Shown piece by piece: positions 9,618 through 21,700 of a stretch of DNA of 64,000 nucleotides. The stretch spans positions 124,001 to 188,000 of the forward strand of contig NZ_CP180352.1 of the NCBI RefSeq assembly GCF_048007105.1, in the 5' to 3' direction. Both the position numbers and the translations under genes were made by a program. The notes below the pieces were generated by a model, which was given only the letters and a program-made list of their open reading frames with translations, had not been told where the DNA came from and did no database searches. This DNA comes from Minwuia sp048007105. Its GTDB lineage: Bacteria > Pseudomonadota > Alphaproteobacteria > Minwuiales > Minwuiaceae. Position 1 is the first letter of the stretch, and each line of letters begins with the position of its first letter.

Positions 9618-10916
9618 TCAGCGTTCCCGGAACCCTTCCTGCCTCACCCGCAGGAAGGGCTTCAGCAGATAGGTCATCACCGAGCGGTCGCCGGTATGGA
9701 TGTCGACTGCGGCCTGCATGCCGGGCGTGATCGGCAGGACCGCACCCGACTTGTCCGTGAAGCTGGACGAGGTCTCGACCACCACATCGAAATAGGGTTC
9801 GCCTTCGGGCGTGCGGTTGGCGTCGGCCCCGATGCGGATGACGCGACCGTCGAGCGCGCCGTACTGGAAGAAGTCGTAGGCCGTGATCTTCACATTCGCC
9901 TTCTGCCCGACCTCGACATAACCGCGGTCGCCGGGGCTGAGACGCGCCTGCACGACCAGCGTCTCCTCCAGCGGCACGATCTCCATGATAGACTCGCCGG
10001 GCCGGACGACGCCGCCGATGGTGTTGGCCTGCAGGTTCTTCACCACGCCGGCGATCGGGCTGCGGACGGTGGTACGGAGCTGCTGGTCGGTCGCTTCGGT
10101 CAGCAGTTCGTTGAGCCGGCCGATTTCCTTCTCGTTCTTCGCCAGTTCCTCCGACGCCTCGGAGCGGAAGCGGAGCTCTTCCTCCCGGAGCCGTTCCCGC
10201 GCCTCGGCGATCGAGGCCTGGGCCCGCGGAATGGATTTCCGGGTGGTGTCGAGCTTGCCTTCGAGATCGCTGAGTTCGGATTCCAGTTCCAGATGCTCGA
10301 TCCGCGGCGTCAGCTTGCGCTCCAGCAGGCCCTCGGAGATCTTCAGCTTCTCGCGCGTGACCGCGACATTGCCTTCCAGACCGCGGCGCTTGGACTGGAG
10401 TTCCGCCAGTTCGCCCTGCCGCTGGCGAAGCTGGCTGCCCAGAACGCTGAGCTGGGACTCATATTGCTTCACACGGGATTCATAGGCTTCGCGTTCCAGC
10501 GTCACCAGTTCGGGGTGCCGCTCGGCGGCCTCATCCGGGAAGATCAGTTCATCGCCGGTCGCCAGCGCCCGGTGGCGCGCGGCGGTCAGCGTCAGGCCGT
10601 CGACATTGTACTGGATCTCGGCACGGTTGGTCAGGTTGGGCGCCAGGCCGATCCGCAGCAGCGGCTGCTGTTCCTCGACGATATCGCCCTCGGCGACCAG
10701 CAGTTCCTCGACGATGCCGCCTTCCAGATGCTGGATCTTCTTGATGCGGCCCTGCGGCTTCACCTCGCCCGGCGCGATGGCGACCTCGTCCAGATGGGCC
10801 GTGGAGGCCCAGACGGCGAAGCCGCTGACCATGGCGATGATCAGCACGGCGAAGATGCGCCAGCCGCGGGCGCTGGCCTTCTTCTGCAGTCCGGCAATGC
10901 GTTCCTGTGTGGTCAT
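9618..10916 (-). CDS. HlyD-family type I secretion periplasmic adaptor
   Basis: The 432-residue product is a membrane-fusion protein that links the inner-membrane ABC exporter to the TolC channel. It has a short cytoplasmic N-terminus, one transmembrane helix (about 19-39), a biotinyl/lipoyl-like half-motif (HLEGGIVEELLVAEGDIV), a long coiled coil (about 130-300, rich in E, L, R, Q), the second lipoyl half (VRSPIAGVVKNL) and a beta-barrel region ending in ITPGMQAAVDIHTGDRSVMTYLLKP, the standard HlyD/PrtE C-terminus. The start overlaps the exporter stop by four bases. Confidence 0.94.
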   Translation of the reverse strand: MTTQERIAGLQKKASARGWRIFAVLIIAMVSGFAVWASTAHLDEVAIAPGEVKPQGRIKKIQHLEGGIVEELLVAEGDIVEEQQPLLRIGLAPNLTNRAEIQYNVDGLTLTAARHRALATGDELIFPDEAAERHPELVTLEREAYESRVKQYESQLSVLGSQLRQRQGELAELQSKRRGLEGNVAVTREKLKISEGLLERKLTPRIEHLELESELSDLEGKLDTTRKSIPRAQASIAEARERLREEELRFRSEASEELAKNEKEIGRLNELLTEATDQQLRTTVRSPIAGVVKNLQANTIGGVVRPGESIMEIVPLEETLVVQARLSPGDRGYVEVGQKANVKITAYDFFQYGALDGRVIRIGADANRTPEGEPYFDVVVETSSSFTDKSGAVLPITPGMQAAVDIHTGDRSVMTYLLKPFLRVRQEGFRER

Positions 10917-12658
10917 TCGGCTGCCTCTCCGGAGGGCTCGCTCTGTCCGGCCGCCGCCACGGGCTGCGGTGCGGCCTGCCGGAACAGGGTCGGAAGTATA
11001 TCGCGCGCCGGTCCACCGCGCACCACGACACCCTTGTCCATCACGATGATGTTGCTGCAGACCGACAGCAGCGTGGCGCTGTGGGAGACCAGAAGCACCG
11101 TCCGGGTTTCCGACAACGAGCGGAGCTGCGCCGCCAGCTGTTCCTCGGCGGCGCGGTCGAGACTTGCCGATGGCTCGTCCATCAGCAGCACGGCCGGATC
11201 GCCGACCAGCGCGCGGGCGATGGCCAGGCGCTGGCGCTGTCCACCCGACAGGGTACGGCCGCCCTCGCCGACGACGGTGCCGTAGCCGTCGGGCAGGTCG
11301 ACAATGAACTCATGCGCACCGACGGCCTGGGCCGCCCGGAGGATATCCTCGTCGGTGACATCGTCACGGCCGCGGGCGAGATTCTCCCGGATCGTGCCGG
11401 CCAGAAGCACGTTCTCCTGCGGCACGTAGCCGATCCAGTTGGCCATCTGGGTGACCGAGAACTGGCTGATGTCGGCGCCATCGAGGAGCAGGCGGCCCTT
11501 GGCCGGCGCGTAGAGACCCTGGATCAGCTTCAGCAGCGTGGTCTTGCCCGACCCGTTCGGCCCGACGATGGCGTGGACGCCGCGCGCGGGCACGCGGATC
11601 CGGATGTCGCGCAGAACCGGCTCGGCATTGGGATCGAAGGAGAAGGTCGCGTTCTCGACCGTGACCGCGCCTTCCGGCCTGGGCAGCTCGAGCGCGGACT
11701 CGCGGTAGTCGTCCTGCATGTCGAGGACGGACACCAGCCGCTTCCCCGCCTGGCGGGCCATCACCAGCGCCCGCCACTGGCTGACCAGCTGCGCGAACGG
11801 GCCGACGATGCGGTTGGCGAGCATGTTGGTCGCCACAAGCGCACCGATGGAGATCTGCTGATCGATGATCGCCAGCGCACCGACCGTGGTGATGGCGATG
11901 GTGGTCGAGATCGTCAGCGTCATGCCGAGATTGCCGTAGGTATCGGTGACGCGCCCGCGGTCCATGGACCCTTCGATCGCATCCAGCTGGCGGTCTTCCC
12001 AAAGCGGCGTGACCGCGCGCTCCAGCGCCAGCGCCTTGATGGTGGTCCGGTTGGCGACGATGTCGGCCAGAAAGCCGTCCCGGTTCAGCGTGTGGTTGCG
12101 TTCCCGGTTGGAAACCGAGCCGATGGCGAAGCCGGAGCGCAGCGCGAACAGCACGAACACGGCCGCGGCGGCCACGATCACCCAGACCAGCGGCTCGGCA
12201 ATGATGTAGATGATGCCGAGGAACAGCACCGCGAAGGGCAGGTCGACGATCATGATCACCGGCGGCCCGGCGACGGCGTTGCGCACCGTGTCGGCGTCGC
12301 GGAAAAGCCCCTGCCAGTAGGACGCCGGCCGGGATTCCAGCACCCGTAGCGGCAGCCGGTTCAACTTCTCGAACAGGCGCTTGCCGAAAATGAGGTCGAA
12401 GCGAAGCGAAGCGCGCTGGACCACGCGGCTGCGGGTCTGACGCAGCAGGAAATCGAACAGCACCACGACGCTGACGCCGATGGCCAGCCCCTGCAGCGTC
12501 GTCAGCCCCGCCTGGGCCACCACCCGGTCATAGACCTGCAGCACGAACACGGGCACGGCCAGCGCCATGGTGTTGACGAACAGGCTGAGGACAAGCAGTT
12601 CCCCTGTCGCCGGCCACACCGGCGCGATGAGGGATCGCAGGGACGTCTTCTTTGCCAC
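10913..12658 (-). CDS. Type I secretion ABC exporter (permease-ATPase fusion)
   Basis: The 581-residue half-transporter has about six transmembrane segments in residues 20-300 and an ATPase domain with Walker A GPNGSGKTT (about 369), signature LSGGQRQR (about 470), Walker B LLMDEPSASLD (about 491) and the H-loop VSHSAT. There is no N-terminal C39 peptidase or C39-like domain, so it belongs to the PrtD class that exports uncleaved RTX proteins. It lies 56 bp downstream of the giant RTX gene, its likely substrate, and overlaps the HlyD gene by four bases. Confidence 0.95.
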   Translation of the reverse strand: MAKKTSLRSLIAPVWPATGELLVLSLFVNTMALAVPVFVLQVYDRVVAQAGLTTLQGLAIGVSVVVLFDFLLRQTRSRVVQRASLRFDLIFGKRLFEKLNRLPLRVLESRPASYWQGLFRDADTVRNAVAGPPVIMIVDLPFAVLFLGIIYIIAEPLVWVIVAAAAVFVLFALRSGFAIGSVSNRERNHTLNRDGFLADIVANRTTIKALALERAVTPLWEDRQLDAIEGSMDRGRVTDTYGNLGMTLTISTTIAITTVGALAIIDQQISIGALVATNMLANRIVGPFAQLVSQWRALVMARQAGKRLVSVLDMQDDYRESALELPRPEGAVTVENATFSFDPNAEPVLRDIRIRVPARGVHAIVGPNGSGKTTLLKLIQGLYAPAKGRLLLDGADISQFSVTQMANWIGYVPQENVLLAGTIRENLARGRDDVTDEDILRAAQAVGAHEFIVDLPDGYGTVVGEGGRTLSGGQRQRLAIARALVGDPAVLLMDEPSASLDRAAEEQLAAQLRSLSETRTVLLVSHSATLLSVCSNIIVMDKGVVVRGGPARDILPTLFRQAAPQPVAAAGQSEPSGEAAE

Positions 12659-12714
12659 GCGGCGATACTAACGCCAGTTGCAGGCAATAACAGTGATGTC
12701 GAAGCGGTTTCGCG

Positions 12715-15700
12715 TCATCCAGGCGGCAACTGACCGCCGCCGGCGATCGTCAGATCCGCCTCGGACACGGTGCCGCCATTGGTGTTGGCGACAACCTGGT
12801 AGCCGGCTGTCTGGACATCATTGTCAAAGATCAGATGCGTGCCGTCGAAGACGTAGGCCGCGCCCAGACCGACGCCCGAATTCGTACCGTCATAGTCCTG
12901 ACCGATGGTGACAAAGGATGCCCCCAGCCCAAGTTCGGCGAATCCACCGGCCGCATCGAAATCGAAGGTGTCGCCTTCGCCGCCGACGATACCCGAGAAA
13001 TCGCTGACCAGATCGACCGCGACACCGGCCGCAGCCACCGTCTGGTTTCCAGCCACCACGGCCAGCTCGCCAACCGAGTCATAGCCGAAGGCGTCTGCGC
13101 CAATGCCGCCGCTCATGCTGTCCGCGCCCGCCAGGCCGACGATGATGTCAGCGCCATCACCGCCCTCGAGTGTCTGCGCTCCCAGGGCGCCTATGATCTC
13201 GTCATTTCCGCCGCCGCCGAAGATCTGGTTGCTCTCGTTGTCCTGCGCGACGATGGAGTCGTTGTTGGCCGATCCAATGACGTGCTCGATGCTGGTCAGC
13301 GTATCGTTGCCCTCGCCAGTGGCGGTGTCATCGCCGAGATTGACCTGAACCGCCGTCGCCGAGCCGGAATAGTCGACGAAGTCGCCGTTCACGCTGCCGA
13401 CCTCGCCATCCAGCGAGTCGTCGCCGAGCCCGCCGATCAGCGTGTCGTCGCCCGAGCCGCCGGTGATGGTGTCGTTGCCCGAGCCGCCATCCAGCACGTT
13501 GTCGTTGGCGTCGCCGGCGATGGTGTCGTTGTTGATCGAGCCCGTGACGTTCTCGATACCTGTCAGGGTATCGACAGCGGCAGCGATCGAATCGACGGCC
13601 GTTCCGCCGACGAGATCGACAGACACGGCATTTGAGTTCAGCGAGAAATCCGCCGTGTCGATACCTGTGCCGCCGTCGAGGCTGTCGCTGCCAGCCTGAC
13701 CGTCGAGCGTATCGTCGTCCGCGCCGCCGATCAGGATATCGTCGCCGTCGTCACCGGTCAGGTTGTCATTGCCGTCGCCGCCGTCGATGGAATCGGCGCC
13801 CTCGTTGCCGTTCAGCGAGTCGTCGCCGCCAAGACCGTTGATCGTATCGGCGCCCGTACCGCCGATGAACAGGTTGGCGTTGGCGTCGCCGGTCAGTCCG
13901 TCATTGCCGGAGCCGCCCAGCACGTTTTCGATGCTGATCAGCGTGTCGCTGCCCGACAGGCCGTCATCGGCGGCCGTCCCCAGGGACAGATTGACCGTGA
14001 CACCCAGAATGGCGCCCGCATAGCTGACCAGGTCGGTGCCGTCGCCGCCATCGATGGTGTCGCTGCCGGCATCGCCGAACAGCGTGTCGTCATCGTCGCC
14101 GCCCAGCAGGCTGTCACTGCCCGAACCGCCGTCCAGGCTGTCGAAGCCCTGTCCGCCGTCCAGCGTGTCCGCGCCCGACAGGCCGCTGAGCACGTCGTTG
14201 CCGATGCCGCCGAACAGCTGGTTGTCCTCGACATTCTGGCCGGAGAGCGTGTCCGCGAAGTCGGAGCCGATGGCGTGCTCGATGCCCGTCAGCGTGTCAA
14301 AACTTCCACCCCCATCGGTGGCCACATCGTTGGCCAGGTCGACCGAGACGCCAGCCAGCTGGTCCGCGTAGGAAACGAAGTCGCCATTCGTGTCGTCACC
14401 ACCACTGACCAGATCGCTGCCTGTCCCCGGGGTGATCGTGTCGTCGCCGGCCGCTGTCGTCAGGCTGTCGTCACCGGCGCCACCGTCGATGATGTCAGCG
14501 CCGTCGGAGCCGCCGTTCAGCGTGTCGTTGCCGGCGCCGCCATTCAGCGTGTCGGCCAGCGCGCCGCCGCCGAAGGCGTCGTTGCCGTTGCCGCCGGTCA
14601 GATCGGCCTGTTCGAAGTTCGTGAAGGTCTTCGCATTGCCGGTGCCGGTGAAGCCCGTGGCCGCCGTGATGTCGGTCAGCGACCCCGTCATGGTGACAGC
14701 GAAGTTGAAGGTCGGGTTGCCCAGGCCGTTCGGCTCGCTGAAGTCGATCTGCAGCAGGTCGGTATCGGCACCGCCGTCCAGCACGTCACCATTGCCCGAA
14801 CCGTTCGGGTTGATGGTGTCGTTGCCGATACCGCCGTCCAGCGTATTCGCGTTGTTGGAACCGCCAAGGATGGAATCGTCGCCGCTGGCGCCGTTGACGT
14901 TCATCGAGGTGCCACTGCCCAACACCGTGTCGTTACCGGCCGTCAGGACGAGGCCGGCGATGTTCGGCAAGCTCTGGACGAAGACGTTGCCGCCGCCGAA
15001 ATCGACCGTGGCGTTGCTTGTCGTGGCGTCGAAGTCGACCGAAATTGCACCGCTTGTCAGGTAGTCGACTGTGTCGAAACCCGCATTGCCTTCCAGCGTA
15101 TCCGCGCCCTGGGAGCCAACGAAGGAATCGTCGCCCGTGCCGCCAGCCAGCGAGTTGGCGTTCGCGTCACCCGTCAGCGTGTCATTGAACGTGGTACCGA
15201 TGACATTCTCGACGCCGGTGAGCGTGTCGGTATCACCGCCGCCATCGGCCGCGAATCCGAACTCGAGATCGACAGCAACTGCAGCAGCATCCAGCGAGAA
15301 GTCTGCCGTGTCGGTGTCCGCACCGCCTTCAAGCAAGTCGCCGCCCGCGCCACCGACCAGCGTGTCGTTGCCGCCATCGCCCTGCAGCGTGTCGCCGGCG
15401 CCGCCGCCATCCAGGCTGTCATTGCCAGCGAGGCCCTGAAGCACGTTTCGGCCTGCATCGCCCGTCAGGGTATCGTCGCCCGCTGTGCCGGTCAGAGTCG
15501 TCGGCGGCGGGAAGGCAAAGTCGTCCTCGTCGAGTTCGGCCACGGTCACGCCCAGCAGGGTGATCGAGTCGGAATTGTCCAGCGTGATGGTGGTGTCGGT
15601 GCCGTCGTCGGCGGCCCTGGCGAGCACGGCCGAGAAGTCGATCAGCTCGGCAATGCCGGTCACGTCGATGACGTCCGCCAGACCGGCGCCCGCCGAGAAG

Positions 15701-18700
15701 TCGGTGATGACGTCGCTGCCGTCGCCGTCGGCGATGACGTAGATGTTGTCGTCGGCGCCGCCGGACATGGTGTCGTCGCCGAGACCGCCGGTGATCGAAT
15801 CCACGCCCGCGCCGCCGAAGATGATGTCGTCGTTGTCGCCACCCAGGATGGTGTCGTCGCCGGCACCGGTGGTGATGGAGTCGAGACCGGCGCCGCCGTC
15901 GACGAAGTCGTTGCCGGCCGAACCCGAACTGATCGTGTCGTTGCCGCCGGCGCCGAGGATGGTGTCGGCCAGTGCACCGCCGACCAGTTCGTCGCCGCTG
16001 TTGGCGCCGGTCAGGCTGACCTGCTCGAAGCCCGAGATCGTCTTGGTGTCGCCGGTCTGGAAGAACTGCGTCACCAGGGTGATATCGGTCGTCGAACCAA
16101 TGGCGGTGATGGCGCTGTTGTTGCCGGTGAAGTCGATGATCAGAAGGTCGGAACCTAGGCCGCCATCCAGCGTGTCGTCGTTGCGGCCGGCGTCCACCGT
16201 GTCGTCGCCGTCGCCCAGAGCGATGTTGTCGCTGCGGTCGATCCCCGACAGGTCGAAGCTGTCATTGCCCGACCCGGTGGTGATGATGAAGCTCTCGAAC
16301 TCCTGGATCGTGGTGCCGTCCACGAAGGCCACCGCGCCGCCGCCGGCGACCAGGTTCACGTCCTCGCTGAAGCTCGACAGGTCGATCTGCAGCTGGTCCG
16401 TGCCGGTGTTGCCGTTGAAGATGCCGGTGACACTGCCGGAAATGACATCGTCGCCGGTACCGCCATCGACGACGTCGGCGCCGGCATTGGCGTTGAGCGT
16501 ATCGTTGCCGCCGCCGCCGTTCAGCGTGTCGGCCAGCGCCCCGCCCACCAGCAGGTCATTGCCGTTGGCGCCGGTCAGGTCGACCTGTTCGAAACCGGCG
16601 ATGTTCTTGTCGTCGCCGGTCTGGGTGAACTGGGTGACAGCCGTGATGTCGGTCGTGGAGCCGACCGCGGTGACGGCGCTGTTGTTGAGGTTCGCCGAGA
16701 AATCGACGATCAGCAGGTCGGTGCCGCCGCCGCCGAACAGGTTGTCCTGCCCGGTGCCGGCATTGATCGTGTCGTCGCCGTCGCCGGTCGAGATCGTGTC
16801 CGACTCGTCGATGCCGGACAGGTCGAAGCTGTCATTGCCGATGCCGGTCGTGATGTTGAACACCTCGAAGGCGGTGATGTCGGTGCCGTCGGACAGCGTG
16901 ACCGTGGCCCCGCCAGCGACCAGAACGATGTCGTCGGTCAACGCCGAAAGATTGATCTCGAGCCGGTCGGTCTGGGCGCCGCCATCATAGTTGCCGGTCG
17001 CGTTGCCGATGATGACGTCATTGGAGCCGCCGCCATTGATGACATCCGCACCGCCGCCGCCGCCGTTGATGGTGTCGTTGCCGATACCGCCATTGATGGT
17101 GTCGTCGAGCACGCCACCGACCAGGAAGTCGGACCCGGCCGCGCCTGTCAGGCTGACCTGTTCGAAGCCGCTGATGGTCTTGTTGTCGCCGGTCTGGTCG
17201 AAGCCGGTGGCCTGGGTGATGTCGTTGGTGGTGCCCTGGACCGTGATCGCACCGTTGTTGGCGTTCGACGAGAAGTCGATGATCAGCAGGTCGATGCCCG
17301 CGCCGCCATCCAGGATATCCGCGCCCTGACCGGCATCAATCGTGTCGTCGCCGGCGCCGGTCGAGATCGTATCCAGCAAATCCGTGCCCGCCAGGTTGAA
17401 GCTGTCATTGCCGGTGCCGGTCTGGATGTTGAAGCTCTCGAAGGCGGTGATGTCGGTACCGTCCGACAGCGTCACCGTCGCGCCGCCGGCGCTGAGCACG
17501 ATGTCGTCTGACAGGGCCGAGAGATCGATCTCCAGCCGGTCATTCCCGGTGCCGCCGTCGAAGGCGCCGCTCGCCACGCCGAGGATGGTGTCGTTGCCGC
17601 CCTCGCCATTGATGATGTCCGCGCCGCCCAGACCGCCGTTCAGCGTATCGTTGGCGCCACCGCCGTTTATGGTGTCGTCCAGCGCGCCGCCGATCAGGAA
17701 GTCGCTGCCGTTGCCGGCCGTGAAGTTCACCCGTTCGAAGCCGGCGATGGTCTTGTCGTCGCCGGACTGCGTGATCGAGCTTGCCTGGGAGATGTCATCG
17801 GTCGCGCCGACCACCGCGATCGGGGCGTTGTTGGCGTTCGACGTGAAATCGATGATCAGCAGGTCCGTACCCGCGCCGCCATCCAGGATGTCCGCGCCCT
17901 GACCGGCATCGATCGTGTCATCGCCCGCGCCGGTCGAGATCGTGTCGAGAAGGTCGGTGCCCGACAGGTCGAAGCTGTCATTGCCGCTGCCGGTGGTGAT
18001 GTTGAAGCTCTCGAAGCCCGTGATGTCGGTGCCGTCGGAGAGCGTCACCGTAGCCCCGCCGGCGACGAGCACGATGTCGTCGGCCAGGGCCGACAGATCG
18101 GTCACCAGAAGGTCGTCTTCGGTGCCGCCGTCGAAATTGCCGCCGGCCACGCCGGAGATGGTGTCGTTGCCGCCATCGCCCTGGACAAAGTCGATGCCGC
18201 CGAGACCGGCAAACAGGTTGTCGTTGCCGCCGCCGCCAATCAGCGTGTCGTCCAGGACGCCACCAAGCAGGAAGTCGGAGCCGTTGCCGGCCGTCAGGAA
18301 GGCGCGCTCGAAGCCGCTGATGGTCTTGTTGTTGCCGCTCTGGGTGAAGCCGGTCAGGTCGGCGATATCGGTGACCGGGTCGTTGATGCTGACGGTGGCG
18401 TTGTTCGCGCCCTCGTTGAAGTCGATCACCAGCAGGTCGGTACCGTCGCCGCCGAAGGCCGCGTCGCCATCGCCGGTGCCTGTATTGATCGTGTCGTCGC
18501 CGGAGTTGCCGATCAGCGTGTCGAGGCCATCGCCGCCCGCGATGATGTCGTTGCCGCCCCGGCCGTCGAGCTGATTGTCGTTGGCGTCGCCGGTCAGCGT
18601 GTCGTCGCCGGTCCGGCTGCCGCGAACGGCTTCGATATTGAGAATCGTGTCCGTGAACACCGAGCCGTCGTCTGTCACCGTCGCAATGCCGGCGCTCAGA

Positions 18701-21700
18701 TCGACGTTGACCACCTCGATCGGGGCACGGTCGTAGCGCAGCAGGTCGAAGCCGCCGGCGCCGTCCACGGTGTCGTTGCCCTGACGCAGGATGAAGCGGT
18801 CGTTGCCGGACGAACCCAGCAGGCTGTCGGCGAAATCGGAACCTCGCAGTTCATCAATGGCCGAGAAGGTATCTGTCCCGCCGTGGCCGTCTTCCGTCGT
18901 CAGACCCAGTTCGATATTGACGGTGACACCGCCTGTCTGGGCACCGAGGTAGTCCAGCCGGTCGAACCCGGCGCCACCGGTAAAGCTGTCATTGCCTGCA
19001 CCGCCGCGGAACTGGAAGAACTCGTTGGCGTCGATCAGGTCGGCCGAAACCGTGTCGTCGCCCGAACCACCATTGAGTTGCAGCCCGCCGACAATGCCGT
19101 CGATCAGGTTGACGCCTTCGATCGTATCGGTGCCGCCCGCCTTGACCACCGTGCCGGACGTGTTTCCGAAGGTGGCGTCGATGCCGGTTACCTGGTCCGT
19201 GTAGTTCAACACGAAGAAGCCGCTGCCCGGGGCTTCGAAGACGATCAGGTTGTTGTCCGCGCCGGCCTGGATGACATCGCCCGAGCCGTCGTTGGAGCCC
19301 GGATTGAGGGTGTCGTCGCCAGAGCCGCCGATCAGCGTATCCTGGCCCGCGCCGCCGAACAGCAGGTCGGCGCCGTCGCCGCCGTCCAGGCTGTCATTGC
19401 CGACAGCACCCTTCAGCACGTCGTCGCCCGCATTGGCGTTCAGCGTGTCGTCGCCTTCGGCGCCGATCAGGATGTCGTCATTGCCGCCGCCGGTCAGCAG
19501 GTCCGCGCCGTTCGTGCCGACACTGGCCTGGTTGGAGACGTCGCGGCCGGTCACGACGAAGACCACGTCGTTGTAGCCGCCCTGCACGAAGTCGCTGGCC
19601 AGGGCGACATCGTCGAAGCCGTCGCCGTTGACGTCGCCGGCGAAGGCCACTTCGCGGCCCGCATTGGCGTCGACCGTGCCGGGCCCGACGATCTCGATCC
19701 CGTTGGATCCGTCCAGCTGAGACAGGTCGAAGGCCGTCTCGGCGACTGCCTCGCCCGGACCGAATATCACGTAGGCGCCGCCGGCATTCCCGTAGACGCC
19801 GTTGTCGAGACCGGACGCGCCGATCAGGATGTCGCCGATGCCATCGCCATTGAAGTCGCCACCCGCGTCGACCGAACCGCCGAGCGAGTCGCCGCCGGCC
19901 AAGCCTTCGATCACGACGGCCTGGCCCGCCTGGATGTTCGACAGGTCGACCTGTGCATTGGCCGCGTTGTTGTTGCCGAAGATGATGAAGGCGCGGCCGA
20001 TGTCATAGGTGACACCGACATATGAGCCCTCGGCGCCGATGACGAAATCTGCGAAGCCGTCGCCGTTGAGATCGCCGGCGCCGGCGATGGCGGCGCCGAA
20101 GCGGTCGCCCGACTGTCCCTGCGTCAGGGTGAAGCCGTTACCGGCGGTGACTTCGTCGAGGATGTTGTAGTTGCCGCCAACGCCGGCGTTGCCGAACAGG
20201 ACATGCACCCGCCCGGAACCGCCTTCGCCACCGACGCCGGCGCTCATGGCGATGTCGTCAAATCCGTCGCCGTTGAAGTCGCCGACCGAACTGACGGTAT
20301 AGCCGTTGTATTCGTAGGCGGCGCCACCGCTGATCCGCTTGCCGCTGCCCACGGCCACCGCACTGTCGACGTCTGTCTTCGCGGCAAAGCCATTCGCCTT
20401 GCCGAAGACCACGAAGACATCGCCGGCCCGCAAATAGCCCGTATTCGAGGCCGTATCGCTGAGCAACAGGTCGTCGAAGCCATCGCCATTGACGTCCGCG
20501 GAATCCACCGATCGGCCAAAGCTCGAGCCGCCGCCTGCAACATTGGCGATCGTGAACCCGTTGGTACCGTCAAGTGCCGCCAGATCGATGTCGCCGCTCA
20601 GTCCGGCAGCCGAACCGAAGATCACCGAAACAGATCCGTTGCCGTAGCCGGCGCCGTTGTAGCTGTAGAGCTGCGTTACCGCGAAATCGGTGAACCCGTC
20701 GCCATTGATATCGCCGACTTCCGACACCTCGTAGCCGAGATAGGCCGCGCCGGCCTGGCCACTGTCGGAAATCACGAAGCCGCGGCCCTCTGCCACGAGA
20801 TTGGCTTCGGTGTTGTAGGCGTTGAAGGTCGAGAAGACGAATGCCTGGCCGGTATCGGTCGATGCGTTGGGCGCGCCGACCAGCAGGTCTTCGAAGCCGT
20901 CGCCATCGATGTCGCCAATGCCGCTCAGCGCATCGCCGAAGCCTTCGTTGACCTGCGAATTGCCGATCAGGAAACCGCCCGAGTCGCCCAGCAGGTTGTC
21001 GAGGAGAATGGTCGGTTCGGGCGCGAAGACGAAATCGTCCGCGGCCAGGTCGTTGACCAAGACGTTCTGCAGGATCAGCGCATCGTCGCCGTCCAGCTGG
21101 ATGGTGGTGTCGGTTCCGTCGTCGCTGGCCGCCGCCTGCACCTGGGCCAGGCTGAGGAAACCGAACGCGGAGACGTCCAGGCTGTCCGGGCTGCCGGTGC
21201 CGGCCGTGAAATCGGTCAGGATGTTGGCGGTGCCCACGCCCTGGCCGACGATGAAGCGGTCGTTGCCCGCACCGCCGGACAACGTCGTGCCCGCGCCAAA
21301 GGTCAGCGTGTCGTCGCCGGTCGTCCCGGACACGGCCTCGATCCCGGTGACCGTCTCGGTATTGCCGCTGCCGTCGTTTGAGACGATGCCGGTCGAGAGA
21401 TCGACCACGGCGGGCTGCAGGCCCGGGGAGAAGTCCAGCGTATCGCTGCCCAGACCGCCATCGATGTTGTCGAGGCCCTCGCCGGAGAAGATCAGGTCGT
21501 CGCCGTCGCCGCCGAAGATCACGTCGTCGCCATTGTTGCCGAAGGCGCTGCCGCCGATGGTGTCGTTGCCCTGACCGCCGAAGACGGTGTCGTTGCCGTC
21601 ATTGCCCAGGATCGAGTCGTTGCCGGCAAAGGCCTCGAACAGGTTGGCATTGGCGTCGCCGGTCAGCGTGTCGTCGAAGTCGGTCGCCTCGATGGCCTCG

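Noticed and set aside
14275..16158. A 627-codon plus-strand frame within the RTX region
   Set aside because: A periodic V/A/R/G shadow of the RTX repeats with no domain or start signal.
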